NCBI GenBank assembly: GCA_003140855.1
Contig: PLLF01000065.1
Span: 1-64,000 of the forward strand
DNA: 64,000 nucleotides
Origin: Vulcanimicrobiota bacterium
Lineage (GTDB): Bacteria > Vulcanimicrobiota > Vulcanimicrobiia > Vulcanimicrobiales > Vulcanimicrobiaceae
Reading direction: 5' to 3'
A program made the translations under genes and the position numbers. Below the pieces are notes generated by a model. It was not told where the DNA came from and did not search any database. It was given only the letters and a program-made list of their open reading frames with translations. Of the stretch, positions 28,606 to 36,145 are shown piece after piece (positions within the stretch are counted from its first letter, which is position 1; every line of letters begins with the position of its first letter).

Positions 28606-28829
28606 GGACGCAGGCGCGCCGGCTCGTGACGCATCGTTTGAGCGAGCGCGCGAGCTTCGCGCAGCGTCTCGGGCAAATTGCTCGCGCTTTTGGCGAGCGC
28701 AGCTGCGATGACGACACCCGTCGCCGCGACCAGCACGGCCGGAACGCCTTTCGCCCGGAAAGGACCGGCTTCGATCGAGAAGGTGCGCGTGACGCGCGAA
28801 AGCCCTTTGAAAAACTTTTTGAAATTCAC
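28602..28829 (-). CDS. small single-pass membrane protein
   Basis: This 75-aa protein has a basic N-terminus, one hydrophobic helix (VPAVLVAATGVVIAAAL) and an amphipathic, Arg-rich C-terminus. I do not recognise it. It starts the operon leading to BolA, Grx and sulfurtransferase (ATGA overlap), so it may anchor or localise that sulfur/iron module. Confidence 0.6.
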   Translation of the reverse strand: MNFKKFFKGLSRVTRTFSIEAGPFRAKGVPAVLVAATGVVIAAALAKSASNLPETLREARALAQTMRHEPARLRP

Positions 28830-28865
28830 GGAGGCCTTAATAGTACGGGGATTTCTCGCCGGGGC

Positions 28866-29396
28866 CTATCGCCGAAGTCGCCGCCGGGGAGCCCGCGCGC
28901 GCTCCATGCACGGGAGCCCGCACCAGCGGCGCGAGCCGTTCTTGGTGTTATCCCAAAAATATGCGGCGCATGACTCGTTCGCGCAGCGGCACAGGCGGCT
29001 GAGATCCGCGGCGATCAGGCTCGCAATCGCAAGCGCGAGCGGAAAAAGGACCGCGGCGGCGCTCTCGTCGACCGAATATGCGACCGCCGGCGGGTTGCCG
29101 TGCAATTGCATCGTTCCGCGGCGGAGCGCGCCGCTGATGACGGCCACGGACGCCTCGGACGGACGGCCGCCGCGCGTGACCTCGCCGACTGTTTCCAGCG
29201 CCGCGGTCTGCAGCGTCCGCAATTCCAGCGCCATGGACGCGTCGAAGCGGGGCTTCGGAGCGCCTGCGAGAGGAGGCGCCTCAAAGGCGCCATTTCGTAC
29301 GCCGCCCCACCACTGAGCGGCGGCAAGGGGGTCTTCGAACGCGCCTTTCGCGTTCAGGAACGCGAGAGTCAACGAGAAAGCCGTACTCTGCTCCAT
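28866..29396 (-). CDS. CGNR zinc finger (ABATE domain) regulator
   Basis: This 176-aa protein has the CGNR signature CRCANESCAAYFWDNTKNGSR (split here: CRCANESC, then AYFWDNTKNGSRRWC) and LPCMERARAPRRR. The motif binds zinc and nucleic acid. The N-terminal about 120 residues are the helical ABATE ligand/oligomer region. Divergent to it is a quinone reductase gene, with an inverted repeat in between, so it may regulate that gene; this is inference. Confidence 0.83.
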   Translation of the reverse strand: MEQSTAFSLTLAFLNAKGAFEDPLAAAQWWGGVRNGAFEAPPLAGAPKPRFDASMALELRTLQTAALETVGEVTRGGRPSEASVAVISGALRRGTMQLHGNPPAVAYSVDESAAAVLFPLALAIASLIAADLSRLCRCANESCAAYFWDNTKNGSRRWCGLPCMERARAPRRRLRR

Positions 29397-29467
29397 GACT
29401 AACGATATTTTGCTATGGAAACCTGCATATCATGCCGCGCGAGCCGACCTCACAGAATGCAACCCAA

Positions 29468-29485
29468 GTCTAAATACATATAGAC
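29468..29485. promoter_or_regulatory. inverted repeat in divergent CGNR/quinone-reductase gap
   Basis: GTCTA-AATACATA-TAGAC is a 5-8-5 inverted repeat lying between two divergent genes. It is A/T-rich unlike the neighbourhood, so it may be an operator or part of a promoter. The regulator and target are unproven. Confidence 0.35.
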
Positions 29486-29537
29486 ATGGAGACTAGTGCG
29501 AGAAGGGCTGCTGTGCGGCGAAAACGCAAGGCACCCC

Positions 29538-30512
29538 ATGCAGGCGGTGCGTTTACACGAAACCGGCGGTCCCGAGAAGCTCCGGCTCGAGGACGTCCCC
29601 GCGCCGGAGGCCGGCGCTGACGAGACGATCGTGCGCGTCCACGCTGCGGCGCTGAACCACCGCGACGTGTTCATCACGCGCGGCCTCTATCCGAACATCG
29701 TCCTGCCCCGGACCCTTGGCGCTGACTGCTGCGGCGAAGCCGGCGGCGCGGAAGTGGTCATCGACCCGACCATCGGCTGGGGCGACGACGAACGGGTCTG
29801 GAACCCTGATGCCACGATCTTGGGCGTGCCGCTCGACGGCACGTTCGCACAGTTCGTGGCGGTCCCGCGAGAAAACGTGCACCCGAAACCGGAACATCTT
29901 TCCGTTGAAGAAGCCGCTGCGCTGCCGCTCGGCGGCGTGACCGCTTACCGCGCAGCCTTTGTGCGCGGCAAGTTACAGGCCGGCGAAACCGTGCTGATCA
30001 CCGGCGTCGGCGGCGGGGTGCAAACATTCGCGTTGCTCTACGCCAAAGCTGTTGGTGCACGCACCGTCGTAACATCGAGCCGCGACGGAAAGCTCGAGCG
30101 CGCCAAAGCGCTTGGCGCCGACGTCGCGATAAACTACGCGACTACGCCCGATTGGCACAAAGCGGTGAAAGCTGCGGTCGGCGCGGTCGATCTCGCAATC
30201 GATTCGGCCGGCGGCGATTCGTTCGCAAAGGCGCTGAGCGTCGTGCGCCCCGGCGGGCGTGCCGTCACCTATGGCGGCACCAGCGGCGACACGTCGCTCA
30301 AAATGTTTCCGATCTTCTGGCATCAGCTCTCGATATTCGGAACGTCGATGGGAAGCCCAGCGGACTTTAAAGCGATGCTTGCTTTCGTTTCGCAGCATCG
30401 CATCAAACCGATCGTGGATCGCGTCTACGAACTAGCGGAGATCAAGAGCGCGATGCAGCGCATGGACGACGCGCTGCAGTTCGGAAAGATTGTGCTGCGA
30501 ATTCCTCAGTAG
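29538..30512 (+). CDS. zinc-type alcohol dehydrogenase / quinone oxidoreductase
   Basis: This is 324 aa from ATG 29538. The N-terminal GroES-like part begins MQAVRLHETGGPEKLRL, a typical NADPH:quinone reductase start. The Rossmann motif follows (ITGVGGGVQTFAL), then VTSS and the conserved GGTSGDTS turn. The usual MDR catalytic zinc residues are not evident, fitting the zinc-independent quinone reductase branch. A GTG at 29496 would add 14 residues and has a weak GGAG; I prefer 29538 on family length. It may be controlled by the divergent CGNR protein. Confidence 0.85.
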   Translation: MQAVRLHETGGPEKLRLEDVPAPEAGADETIVRVHAAALNHRDVFITRGLYPNIVLPRTLGADCCGEAGGAEVVIDPTIGWGDDERVWNPDATILGVPLDGTFAQFVAVPRENVHPKPEHLSVEEAAALPLGGVTAYRAAFVRGKLQAGETVLITGVGGGVQTFALLYAKAVGARTVVTSSRDGKLERAKALGADVAINYATTPDWHKAVKAAVGAVDLAIDSAGGDSFAKALSVVRPGGRAVTYGGTSGDTSLKMFPIFWHQLSIFGTSMGSPADFKAMLAFVSQHRIKPIVDRVYELAEIKSAMQRMDDALQFGKIVLRIPQ

Positions 30513-30536
30513 CACATCCCACAGCACGGGATGCGC
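30512..30536. terminator. hairpin between convergent genes
   Basis: GCACATCCC and GGGATGCGC pair with one mismatch around a 7-nt loop. The hairpin sits exactly between two convergent stops. The T tract is short, so this is a probable rather than certain bidirectional terminator. Confidence 0.4.
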
Positions 30537-31460
30537 TTATTGGGAATTCGTAACTAGCGTATAGACGCGGAGGCGATCGATCCGAAGGTCTGCGCCGAGC
30601 TCTTCCTCCACGATCGCAGCATGTTCGGGGCCGACAACCGTGCTCCAAGGCGGGTTTAACAAGGATTCGTCCTGCGGTTCCAGTGGCGAGTTCGTTTCAT
30701 GTGAATGCACGCGACCTTCGCGTTCGAGCGCGACCAGGTAAGCGAGGATTTGCCGGGCCGCGGCAGCCCAGAGTTTCGGATCGGTACGCGCGTAAATTGA
30801 GCGCACGAGTTCGGGAACCGTCCGTTCGCCGTCTTTCAACGCGCCGATGATCTCCTGTTCGCGAATGCGCCGGTGCTCCAAGTATTCATCCAGCTTGGCG
30901 CGCGGGTCGCGCACCGGTTCGCCGTGTCCGCCGTAAATGGTTTGCGCTTGCGCGTACTCTGCGCGCAGGCGCTGCAAAGTGCGCACGTATGCGCGCATGT
31001 CTCCGTCGGGCGGTGCGACCACGACGTAACCTTCACCCAAAACGACGTCGCCGGTGAAGAGTGCGCGTTCGCTACCTTCGTAGAAGACCACGTGATCGGA
31101 GGAATGTCCGGGCGCGGCGATCGTTTGCAGCACAACGTTGCCTGTCGCGATCGTATCGCCGTCATTCAAGTCGCGGTCATGAGCGATGCGGCTGTTCGCA
31201 TTCGCGGCAACTTTTGCGCCGGTTCGCGCGCGCAAGAGCGCCGCCGCCGGGGCGTGGTCGGGGTGTCCGTGCGTCAGGCAAATCCATGCCAGGCGGGAGT
31301 TGATTCGGGCACATTCGGCGGCGAGAGCGTTGACGTGCGTCTCAATCGCCGGACCCGGATCGATGCAGATTGCCTCGCCGTTACCGCAGTCGATGACGTA
31401 CGAATTCGTGCCAGTCAACGTCATCGGCGACGGATTCGGAGCGCGGACCAGCGTTACCAC
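30537..31460 (-). CDS. MBL-fold metallo-hydrolase (LACTB2-like)
   Basis: This 307-aa enzyme has the metal motif LTHGHPDHAPAA (HxHxDH), a later metal His in APGHSSDHV and FTGDVVLGEG. The C-terminal about 90 residues form a winged-helix-like extension as in LACTB2-type nucleases. Substrate may be RNA or a thioester/glyoxalase compound. It overlaps the upstream Nudix gene by 7 bp, which suggests a joint hydrolase operon. Confidence 0.83.
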   Translation of the reverse strand: MVTLVRAPNPSPMTLTGTNSYVIDCGNGEAICIDPGPAIETHVNALAAECARINSRLAWICLTHGHPDHAPAAALLRARTGAKVAANANSRIAHDRDLNDGDTIATGNVVLQTIAAPGHSSDHVVFYEGSERALFTGDVVLGEGYVVVAPPDGDMRAYVRTLQRLRAEYAQAQTIYGGHGEPVRDPRAKLDEYLEHRRIREQEIIGALKDGERTVPELVRSIYARTDPKLWAAAARQILAYLVALEREGRVHSHETNSPLEPQDESLLNPPWSTVVGPEHAAIVEEELGADLRIDRLRVYTLVTNSQ

Positions 31461-32206
31461 GCGTCTTCCAATGCAGCCGGCAGCGCAAATCCGTTTTCCA
31501 CGGTATCGGGCGTCAACGCGAGAATCGGCTTGGTGCGCGCGAACTCTAGAAGATCGTCGACGTTTGCAAAGGCCGCGAGCCTTTGTAGGTGTTTGATCGT
31601 GGGATAAACCAGATGAAGCTCGCCGGCGGCATTGCGCGCGAGCGCGTCCGCGGGCGAGATCCAGAGACCGTCATGTGTTTCATGAGTGTCGGCTGCCGCG
31701 ACCGCATCCGGCAGTGTGCGCGCCAGAAAAAAATGTGTGTTGTAACGATCCGGAAATTGGGCCGGCGTAAGCCACTGCGAAAAGAACGTCAGCGCGCGCG
31801 CGTCGGCGTACAGGTCGCGCGTCTCCAACAGCTCGAGAAAATTTGCGCGCGATTCCGGCGCGCCCGCGGCGATCGCTTCGCCGCGTACATCACGCGCGAG
31901 CAGGACGCCGGCCTCCTCTAATAATTCGCGCAAAGCCGCGAACAGGAGCCCGGCCGCTTCGCGATTCGACGCTAACGGAACAGTGGACCCGGGTGCGGCC
32001 CGCGCCCTGAACTGCGCGTCGATGTCGTTGGGCGAAATGCGCATTCGCGCGAGCGCGCGCTCGCTTAGATCGGTTTCCGAGACAGTACCGCCGGGAAAAA
32101 CATAGGCGGCGGGAACGAAATGACTGCTGTGACTTCGCCGCAGCATGAACACTTCAAAGCGAGCGCCTGCCGGACGAACGAGCATCACGGTGGCGGCTAA
32201 ACGCAC
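31454..32206 (-). CDS. Nudix hydrolase (NUDT19-like)
   Basis: This 250-aa protein has the Nudix box split by an insertion: FPGGTVSE early and AALRELLEEAGVL about 50 residues later. The insertion is typical of the NUDT19/CoA-diphosphatase-like branch. It would cleave a nucleoside-diphosphate compound, possibly CoA. It is the upstream gene of a two-gene unit with the MBL hydrolase. Confidence 0.82.
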   Translation of the reverse strand: MRLAATVMLVRPAGARFEVFMLRRSHSSHFVPAAYVFPGGTVSETDLSERALARMRISPNDIDAQFRARAAPGSTVPLASNREAAGLLFAALRELLEEAGVLLARDVRGEAIAAGAPESRANFLELLETRDLYADARALTFFSQWLTPAQFPDRYNTHFFLARTLPDAVAAADTHETHDGLWISPADALARNAAGELHLVYPTIKHLQRLAAFANVDDLLEFARTKPILALTPDTVENGFALPAALEDAW

Positions 32207-32242
32207 AGGGAACCCTGTTGGAAAGGGGAGCGTTTCAAGTAT

Positions 32243-32665
32243 ATGAACACGCGATTTGTTTCCGGCTTTGCCGCCGTCCTTTTAGCGCTTACGTGCAGCG
32301 TATCGGCTTTTGCCGGCACCGGCACGAACGCGGCGCCGACGCCGCCTCCGACCGCGTCGCCGAACCCGCTGCCGACGCTGCCGGGCAGCATCGTCAACGA
32401 CGCCATCAACGCGCTCGGCGGGATCGTCAAAGCGGCCTACGGCTGGAACGATACGGAGTCACTCGGCACCGTTACGTTTTATCGCGGCTATGACATGCAG
32501 CTGCGTCTGCAGCTCAACCGGTATCGCGCGATTCGTCTGCATCGCGGTACCGTGATCAATCCGCGCGGCTATTCGATCCACGAGGGCGATACAGTCGACG
32601 TGCGCGGCCGCCCGCAACCGGACGGCTCGCTCGAAGCCGACATGATCGTCGTACAGGGCCACTAG
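32243..32665 (+). CDS. small secreted protein with Pro-rich linker
   Basis: This 140-aa protein has a signal peptide ending AFAG, a Pro/Thr/Ala-rich stretch (about 28-46) and a compact strand-rich C-terminal domain (TFYRGYDMQLRL, then RGYSIHEGDTVDVRG) that reads like a small OB/beta-barrel. I do not recognise a family. Divergent from the Nudix gene across 36 bp. Confidence 0.6.
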   Translation: MNTRFVSGFAAVLLALTCSVSAFAGTGTNAAPTPPPTASPNPLPTLPGSIVNDAINALGGIVKAAYGWNDTESLGTVTFYRGYDMQLRLQLNRYRAIRLHRGTVINPRGYSIHEGDTVDVRGRPQPDGSLEADMIVVQGH

Positions 32666-32688
32666 CCGCCTCCTCCAAATCACTTCCC

Positions 32689-33114
32689 ATGCGCATCGCA
32701 CTGGGAAGCGACGAGTCCACGGAATTGACGGCTGCGCTCGAGCGCGATTTGCGCGAGCGCGGCCACGAGGTCGTATTGCTTGGCGCGCTCAAAGCCGGTG
32801 ACGACGAAGCCTGGCCCAGCGTCGGCCGCCGCGTCGCTGAAGCCGTCGCGGCGAAAAGCTGCGATTACGGCGTGGTCTGCTGCTGGTCCGGAACCGGCGT
32901 CAGCATCGCCGCCAATAAAGTGACCGGGGCGCGCGCGGCGCTTTGCAACGATCCCCAAACCTCTGCGCTGGCGCGCGAATACAACGACGCCAACGTCCTC
33001 GCCCTGAGCCTGCGTGCGACGCCGCTTTCGGAAGTGAAAGCGATATTGGATGCGTGGTTTACCACGCAGCCGACCGCCGATCCGAAATATCGCGCCATGA
33101 TCGAACAGACCTAG
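32689..33114 (+). CDS. RpiB/LacA/LacB family sugar-phosphate isomerase
   Basis: This 141-aa enzyme has the strand-loop GSDEST in place of the common SDHAG and CCWSGTGVSIAANK, where the catalytic Cys aligns with that of RpiB (CGTGIG). The anion-hole TGV and the NAN-like loop are kept. So the fold and cysteine are intact while the substrate loop His is replaced. Ribose-5-phosphate isomerisation is possible, but another pentose or hexose phosphate is equally likely. It follows the small secreted gene by 23 bp. Confidence 0.8.
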   Translation: MRIALGSDESTELTAALERDLRERGHEVVLLGALKAGDDEAWPSVGRRVAEAVAAKSCDYGVVCCWSGTGVSIAANKVTGARAALCNDPQTSALAREYNDANVLALSLRATPLSEVKAILDAWFTTQPTADPKYRAMIEQT

Positions 33115-33171
33115 GGCTGCAATCCAAACCGAGCTCCCGCCCGTTCTCTCAAGCGAAAGGAGCTTCCACAC

Positions 33172-33783
33172 GTGTTTACTTTTCGTCATATCCTTGCAGC
33201 CGTTGCGCTTTGCGCGCTCGCTGCGCCGGCGGCTGCGGCCGCTTCGGGGATGGCTTCCTCCTCGAGCATGATCAAAATGGAGCCATCTCGTTTTTCAGGT
33301 CCGGGTGTCTACACTGGACCGCCCGCGTTACCCGTGACGCTTTCGCTTATCATGGCCGGAGGCGGCCCGCAGCATTTCGATACGGTGATGCTGCTCAAAG
33401 TTCTCGCGGGTAAAAACTTCAACGCCGAGGTTGCGAAGCTCACGAAACAATACGGCAAGGCTAAGGTCGGTAATTTTCTGACCGTGTTCAACTTCGTGAT
33501 CGCCGACTCGCTGAAAATCGTAACGGCGGCTAAAGTCAAACTGCCGTCAAAGCCCTCACCCGATCCGAAGAACGGTAAAGCTTTGGCCGCCGCGCTTTGG
33601 AATGCCGGCGTGATTCCCGGCGGGTGGAGCGTCGAAGTGATGCTCGACCGCGCGGTTTCACACCCAATCCATCTGCAAGTTATGAAAGATATCGATGCGA
33701 AATACGGCATCGCCGAAGATGCCGACTATCACATCATTCTCACCACCGCGATGCAGGATCTCAAAGCCGCCTACATGCTGTAA
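33172..33783 (+). CDS. secreted hypothetical protein
   Basis: This 203-aa protein starts at GTG 33172 with AAGGAG about 10 nt upstream. It has a signal peptide (1-21). The mature protein is a mixed alpha/beta domain with LSLIMAGGG and a long hydrophobic-amphipathic middle. No cysteines or known motif are seen. Family unknown. A strong symmetrical terminator follows it. Confidence 0.6.
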   Translation: MFTFRHILAAVALCALAAPAAAAASGMASSSSMIKMEPSRFSGPGVYTGPPALPVTLSLIMAGGGPQHFDTVMLLKVLAGKNFNAEVAKLTKQYGKAKVGNFLTVFNFVIADSLKIVTAAKVKLPSKPSPDPKNGKALAAALWNAGVIPGGWSVEVMLDRAVSHPIHLQVMKDIDAKYGIAEDADYHIILTTAMQDLKAAYML

Positions 33784-33795
33784 GCCTGTCGCCCC

Positions 33796-33836
33796 TTACA
33801 AGAAGAAAGCGTGCTCTGCACGCTTTCTTCTTGTAA
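33796..33836. terminator. perfect 19-bp stem bidirectional terminator
   Basis: TTACAAGAAGAAAGCGTGC and its exact complement flank a 3-nt TCT loop. The stem runs through A-rich and T-rich ends on both sides, so it can end transcription from both the plus gene to the left and the minus VKOR-like gene to the right. Confidence 0.88.
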
Positions 33837-33923
33837 GCACCGGCGGTAGACTCAGCTCCCGGGCTCCGGTGAGAATCCCGGATTACTCTCGAGATAAGCG
33901 GGATTATACCCATGCAAGGCCCG

Positions 33924-34304
33924 CTAAACAAGCCACGGCAAGATGAGGGCAAGCGACCAGTTGACGGCATGGGCGGTCCAGCAGTACGGACACTTTTTCT
34001 TCGTTACGAAAAGTAGGCTGTACGCCAAGTACGCGGACGTCCCGGCCGCACATAGGGCTGCCAGCTCGGTGAGTATGAAGAAGATTTGCGCGTGGGCCAG
34101 CCACGTAACCGCGACGACTCCCACGTAGTAGAGTATTCCGAACAGCGCGTTCGGCAGCCCAGCGAATAGCTTTGCGCGGGGCGACTTGACGACGCTTGGC
34201 CCTTTGACCTCGCCGTGCTTGGCACGGATGCTCTTTCGGAGCATGAAAACGGAAGCGTAAAACCCCACGGCGCATAAAAACGAAACGATGGAGCGTAGGA
34301 GCAT
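33924..34304 (-). CDS. VKOR-like membrane thiol oxidoreductase, loop cysteines absent
   Basis: This 126-aa protein has four hydrophobic helices. It has the VKOR-type VTKKKCPYCWTAHAVN with the membrane CxxC and LPNALFGILYY. The first extracytoplasmic loop, which normally carries a second cysteine pair, lacks cysteines here (SVVKSPRAKLFAG). So it may be a shortened oxidoreductase that relies on a separate partner such as a DsbA-like protein. None is encoded nearby. Confidence 0.72.
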   Translation of the reverse strand: MLLRSIVSFLCAVGFYASVFMLRKSIRAKHGEVKGPSVVKSPRAKLFAGLPNALFGILYYVGVVAVTWLAHAQIFFILTELAALCAAGTSAYLAYSLLFVTKKKCPYCWTAHAVNWSLALILPWLV

Positions 34305-34346
34305 CCGATTACCCGTCTACGATCGCTAGCCCGCCGCCTGGCGGGC

Positions 34347-34973
34347 ATGGGGCTGCTGCTGGCGTCGTTTGCGCTCGCGGCGCTCGTTATCCGTTACCAG
34401 CCTTACGTAGAGCATCATATCCTCCGGCCCATCGGTCCCAAGGTGGCGATTCCGCTGGCCACCGTTCTCTTCGCGCTCGTTGCATCCGCGCCGTTTTCCG
34501 TGACGGACGCCCTCGCGATCATGAACGGCGTCGTCTTCGGGCGGTTTTGGGGATCGCTCATCGACATCGTGGGCATCATCTTCGCGGCGATGATCGGCTA
34601 CTGGATCAACCGTCACGCCACCCATTTGTTGGACCTCCACAAGGCGATCTCGAAATTGCCCGCCTGGATGAAGCGGTTCCGCGTCGGCTCGCCGATGTTC
34701 CTCATCGTCGTGCGGGTTATTCCCGGTTTCGGCGGCACCGTCGCTACCGCCACCGCGGCGGCATTCAAAGTGCCGCTTTGGATCCATGTCGTCACGATGT
34801 CGGTCGTGGCGATTCCGCTATGCGTCTTGCTGACGCTGTTCGGCGACCAGGTTACGACGCTCGTCCACGGCGCCGAAGCTCGCGCGCACATGTACATCTT
34901 GCATCACCGCCCGCATTGGCACATCCACTTGCGGCGCCGGACGCCGCACATACCGGCCGGCCCGACGCAATGA
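34347..34973 (+). CDS. VTT-domain (DedA/TVP38) membrane protein
   Basis: This 208-aa protein has several hydrophobic helices and the VTT features FSVTDALAIMNGVVFG and RVIPGFGGTV (re-entrant loop with the conserved Arg/Pro/Gly). It probably scrambles or transports phospholipids. The C-terminus is His/Arg-rich (HHRPHWHIH). An upstream extension from ATT near 34307 with GGAG before it is conceivable. Its stop overlaps the RNase D ATG (ATGA). Confidence 0.82.
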   Translation: MGLLLASFALAALVIRYQPYVEHHILRPIGPKVAIPLATVLFALVASAPFSVTDALAIMNGVVFGRFWGSLIDIVGIIFAAMIGYWINRHATHLLDLHKAISKLPAWMKRFRVGSPMFLIVVRVIPGFGGTVATATAAAFKVPLWIHVVTMSVVAIPLCVLLTLFGDQVTTLVHGAEARAHMYILHHRPHWHIHLRRRTPHIPAGPTQ

Positions 34974-36145
34974 CGAGCGTACAAAGCGTCGATACGCCGC
35001 AAGGGTTGGAAGAACTTCGCAAACGTCTCGAGAGTGCCGAACGCGTGGGCGTCGACACGGAATTCCACAACGAACGAAGCTACACGGCCCGGTTGATGGT
35101 CGTGCAGATTGCTTTCGCAGACGGCTTCGCGGTCGTCGATCCGTTGGCGTTGCCGGATTTGATGCCGCTCGCGCAGGCGCTGGCGAAAACGACCGTCGTA
35201 GGGCACGCGCTTGGAAGCGACCTTAAGATTTTCGCCGATCGCTTCGGCATCGTTCCGCAAAATGTTTTCGATTGTCAGATCGCGGCCGCGTTTTTAGGAT
35301 ACGGGCTGTCCATCTCGCTGGCCGACCTCGTGCGCGACGTGCAGGGAGTGCGTTTGAGAAAACTTCACACCGTCAGCGATTGGTCGAAACGGCCGCTTTC
35401 CGAAGGTCAACTCGAGTATCTGATCGACGACGTCGCGCACTTGCTCGCGATGCACGATCATCTCACCCGCCGGCTGATAGAAAAAAATCGCTACGAGTGG
35501 GCGCTGGAGGAGTGCCGTCAACTAGCGGATCTCAATCGTTACCGCGTCGACGAACGGCGCCTGTACGCGCGCATTCCCGGCGCGAATCGCATGAACCGGC
35601 GCGAGCTGGCCGTTCTTTCGGAGCTCGCAGTCATGCGCGACCGGCTCGCGCGCGAGCGCGACGTTCCTTTGAAATACGTCATGCCCGACGACGTGCTGGC
35701 GGGTCTTGCAACGCTGCGGCCGCATCGTCTCGAGGAGTTGACGCAGTTGCGCAGATTGGATCCGGGCGGGCGCCGCGCGCTCGGTCCGGCAATTCTCGAA
35801 GCGGTGAAACGCGCCGAAGCGTTGCCGGAAGATGAGTTGCCTCCGCGGTTGAGCCGGCCGCTCGGCAACGCGCGCGAAACGCTGGTTGCGCTGATGAGCG
35901 TGCTGGTCGGGGAAATCGCGCGCGAAAATGAGGTTCCGTCGAGTTTGCTGGCGCCGCGGGCGGTGCTCGAGCGCGTCGCGCGCGAACTGCCGTCCGATCG
36001 TGAGGCTTTTGCGCGGGCGCTCGATCTCACGCCGTGGCGCATGCACCTGGTCGCCGAGCGTTTGTGGCAACTGCTTTCGGGCGAGGCTGCGCTGCGCATC
36101 GAAGGCTATGCGGGCGGCGATCCGCGAATCCTCTTGCAATCGTGA
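34970..36145 (+). CDS. rnd: ribonuclease D
   Basis: This 391-aa 3'-5' exonuclease has DEDD motifs: VDTEFHNE (Exo I), GHALGSDLKIF (Exo II) and YLIDDVAHLLAMH (Exo III). HRDC domains follow, the first beginning around residue 210. It trims tRNA 3' ends and other stable RNA. It overlaps the VTT gene upstream and aconitase downstream (GTGA), forming one dense cluster. Confidence 0.92.
   Translation: MTSVQSVDTPQGLEELRKRLESAERVGVDTEFHNERSYTARLMVVQIAFADGFAVVDPLALPDLMPLAQALAKTTVVGHALGSDLKIFADRFGIVPQNVFDCQIAAAFLGYGLSISLADLVRDVQGVRLRKLHTVSDWSKRPLSEGQLEYLIDDVAHLLAMHDHLTRRLIEKNRYEWALEECRQLADLNRYRVDERRLYARIPGANRMNRRELAVLSELAVMRDRLARERDVPLKYVMPDDVLAGLATLRPHRLEELTQLRRLDPGGRRALGPAILEAVKRAEALPEDELPPRLSRPLGNARETLVALMSVLVGEIARENEVPSSLLAPRAVLERVARELPSDREAFARALDLTPWRMHLVAERLWQLLSGEAALRIEGYAGGDPRILLQS

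Noticed and set aside
32689-33114. Broken RpiB
   Set aside because: The Cys loop looks odd (CWSGTG), but the catalytic Cys aligns and the frame is intact.
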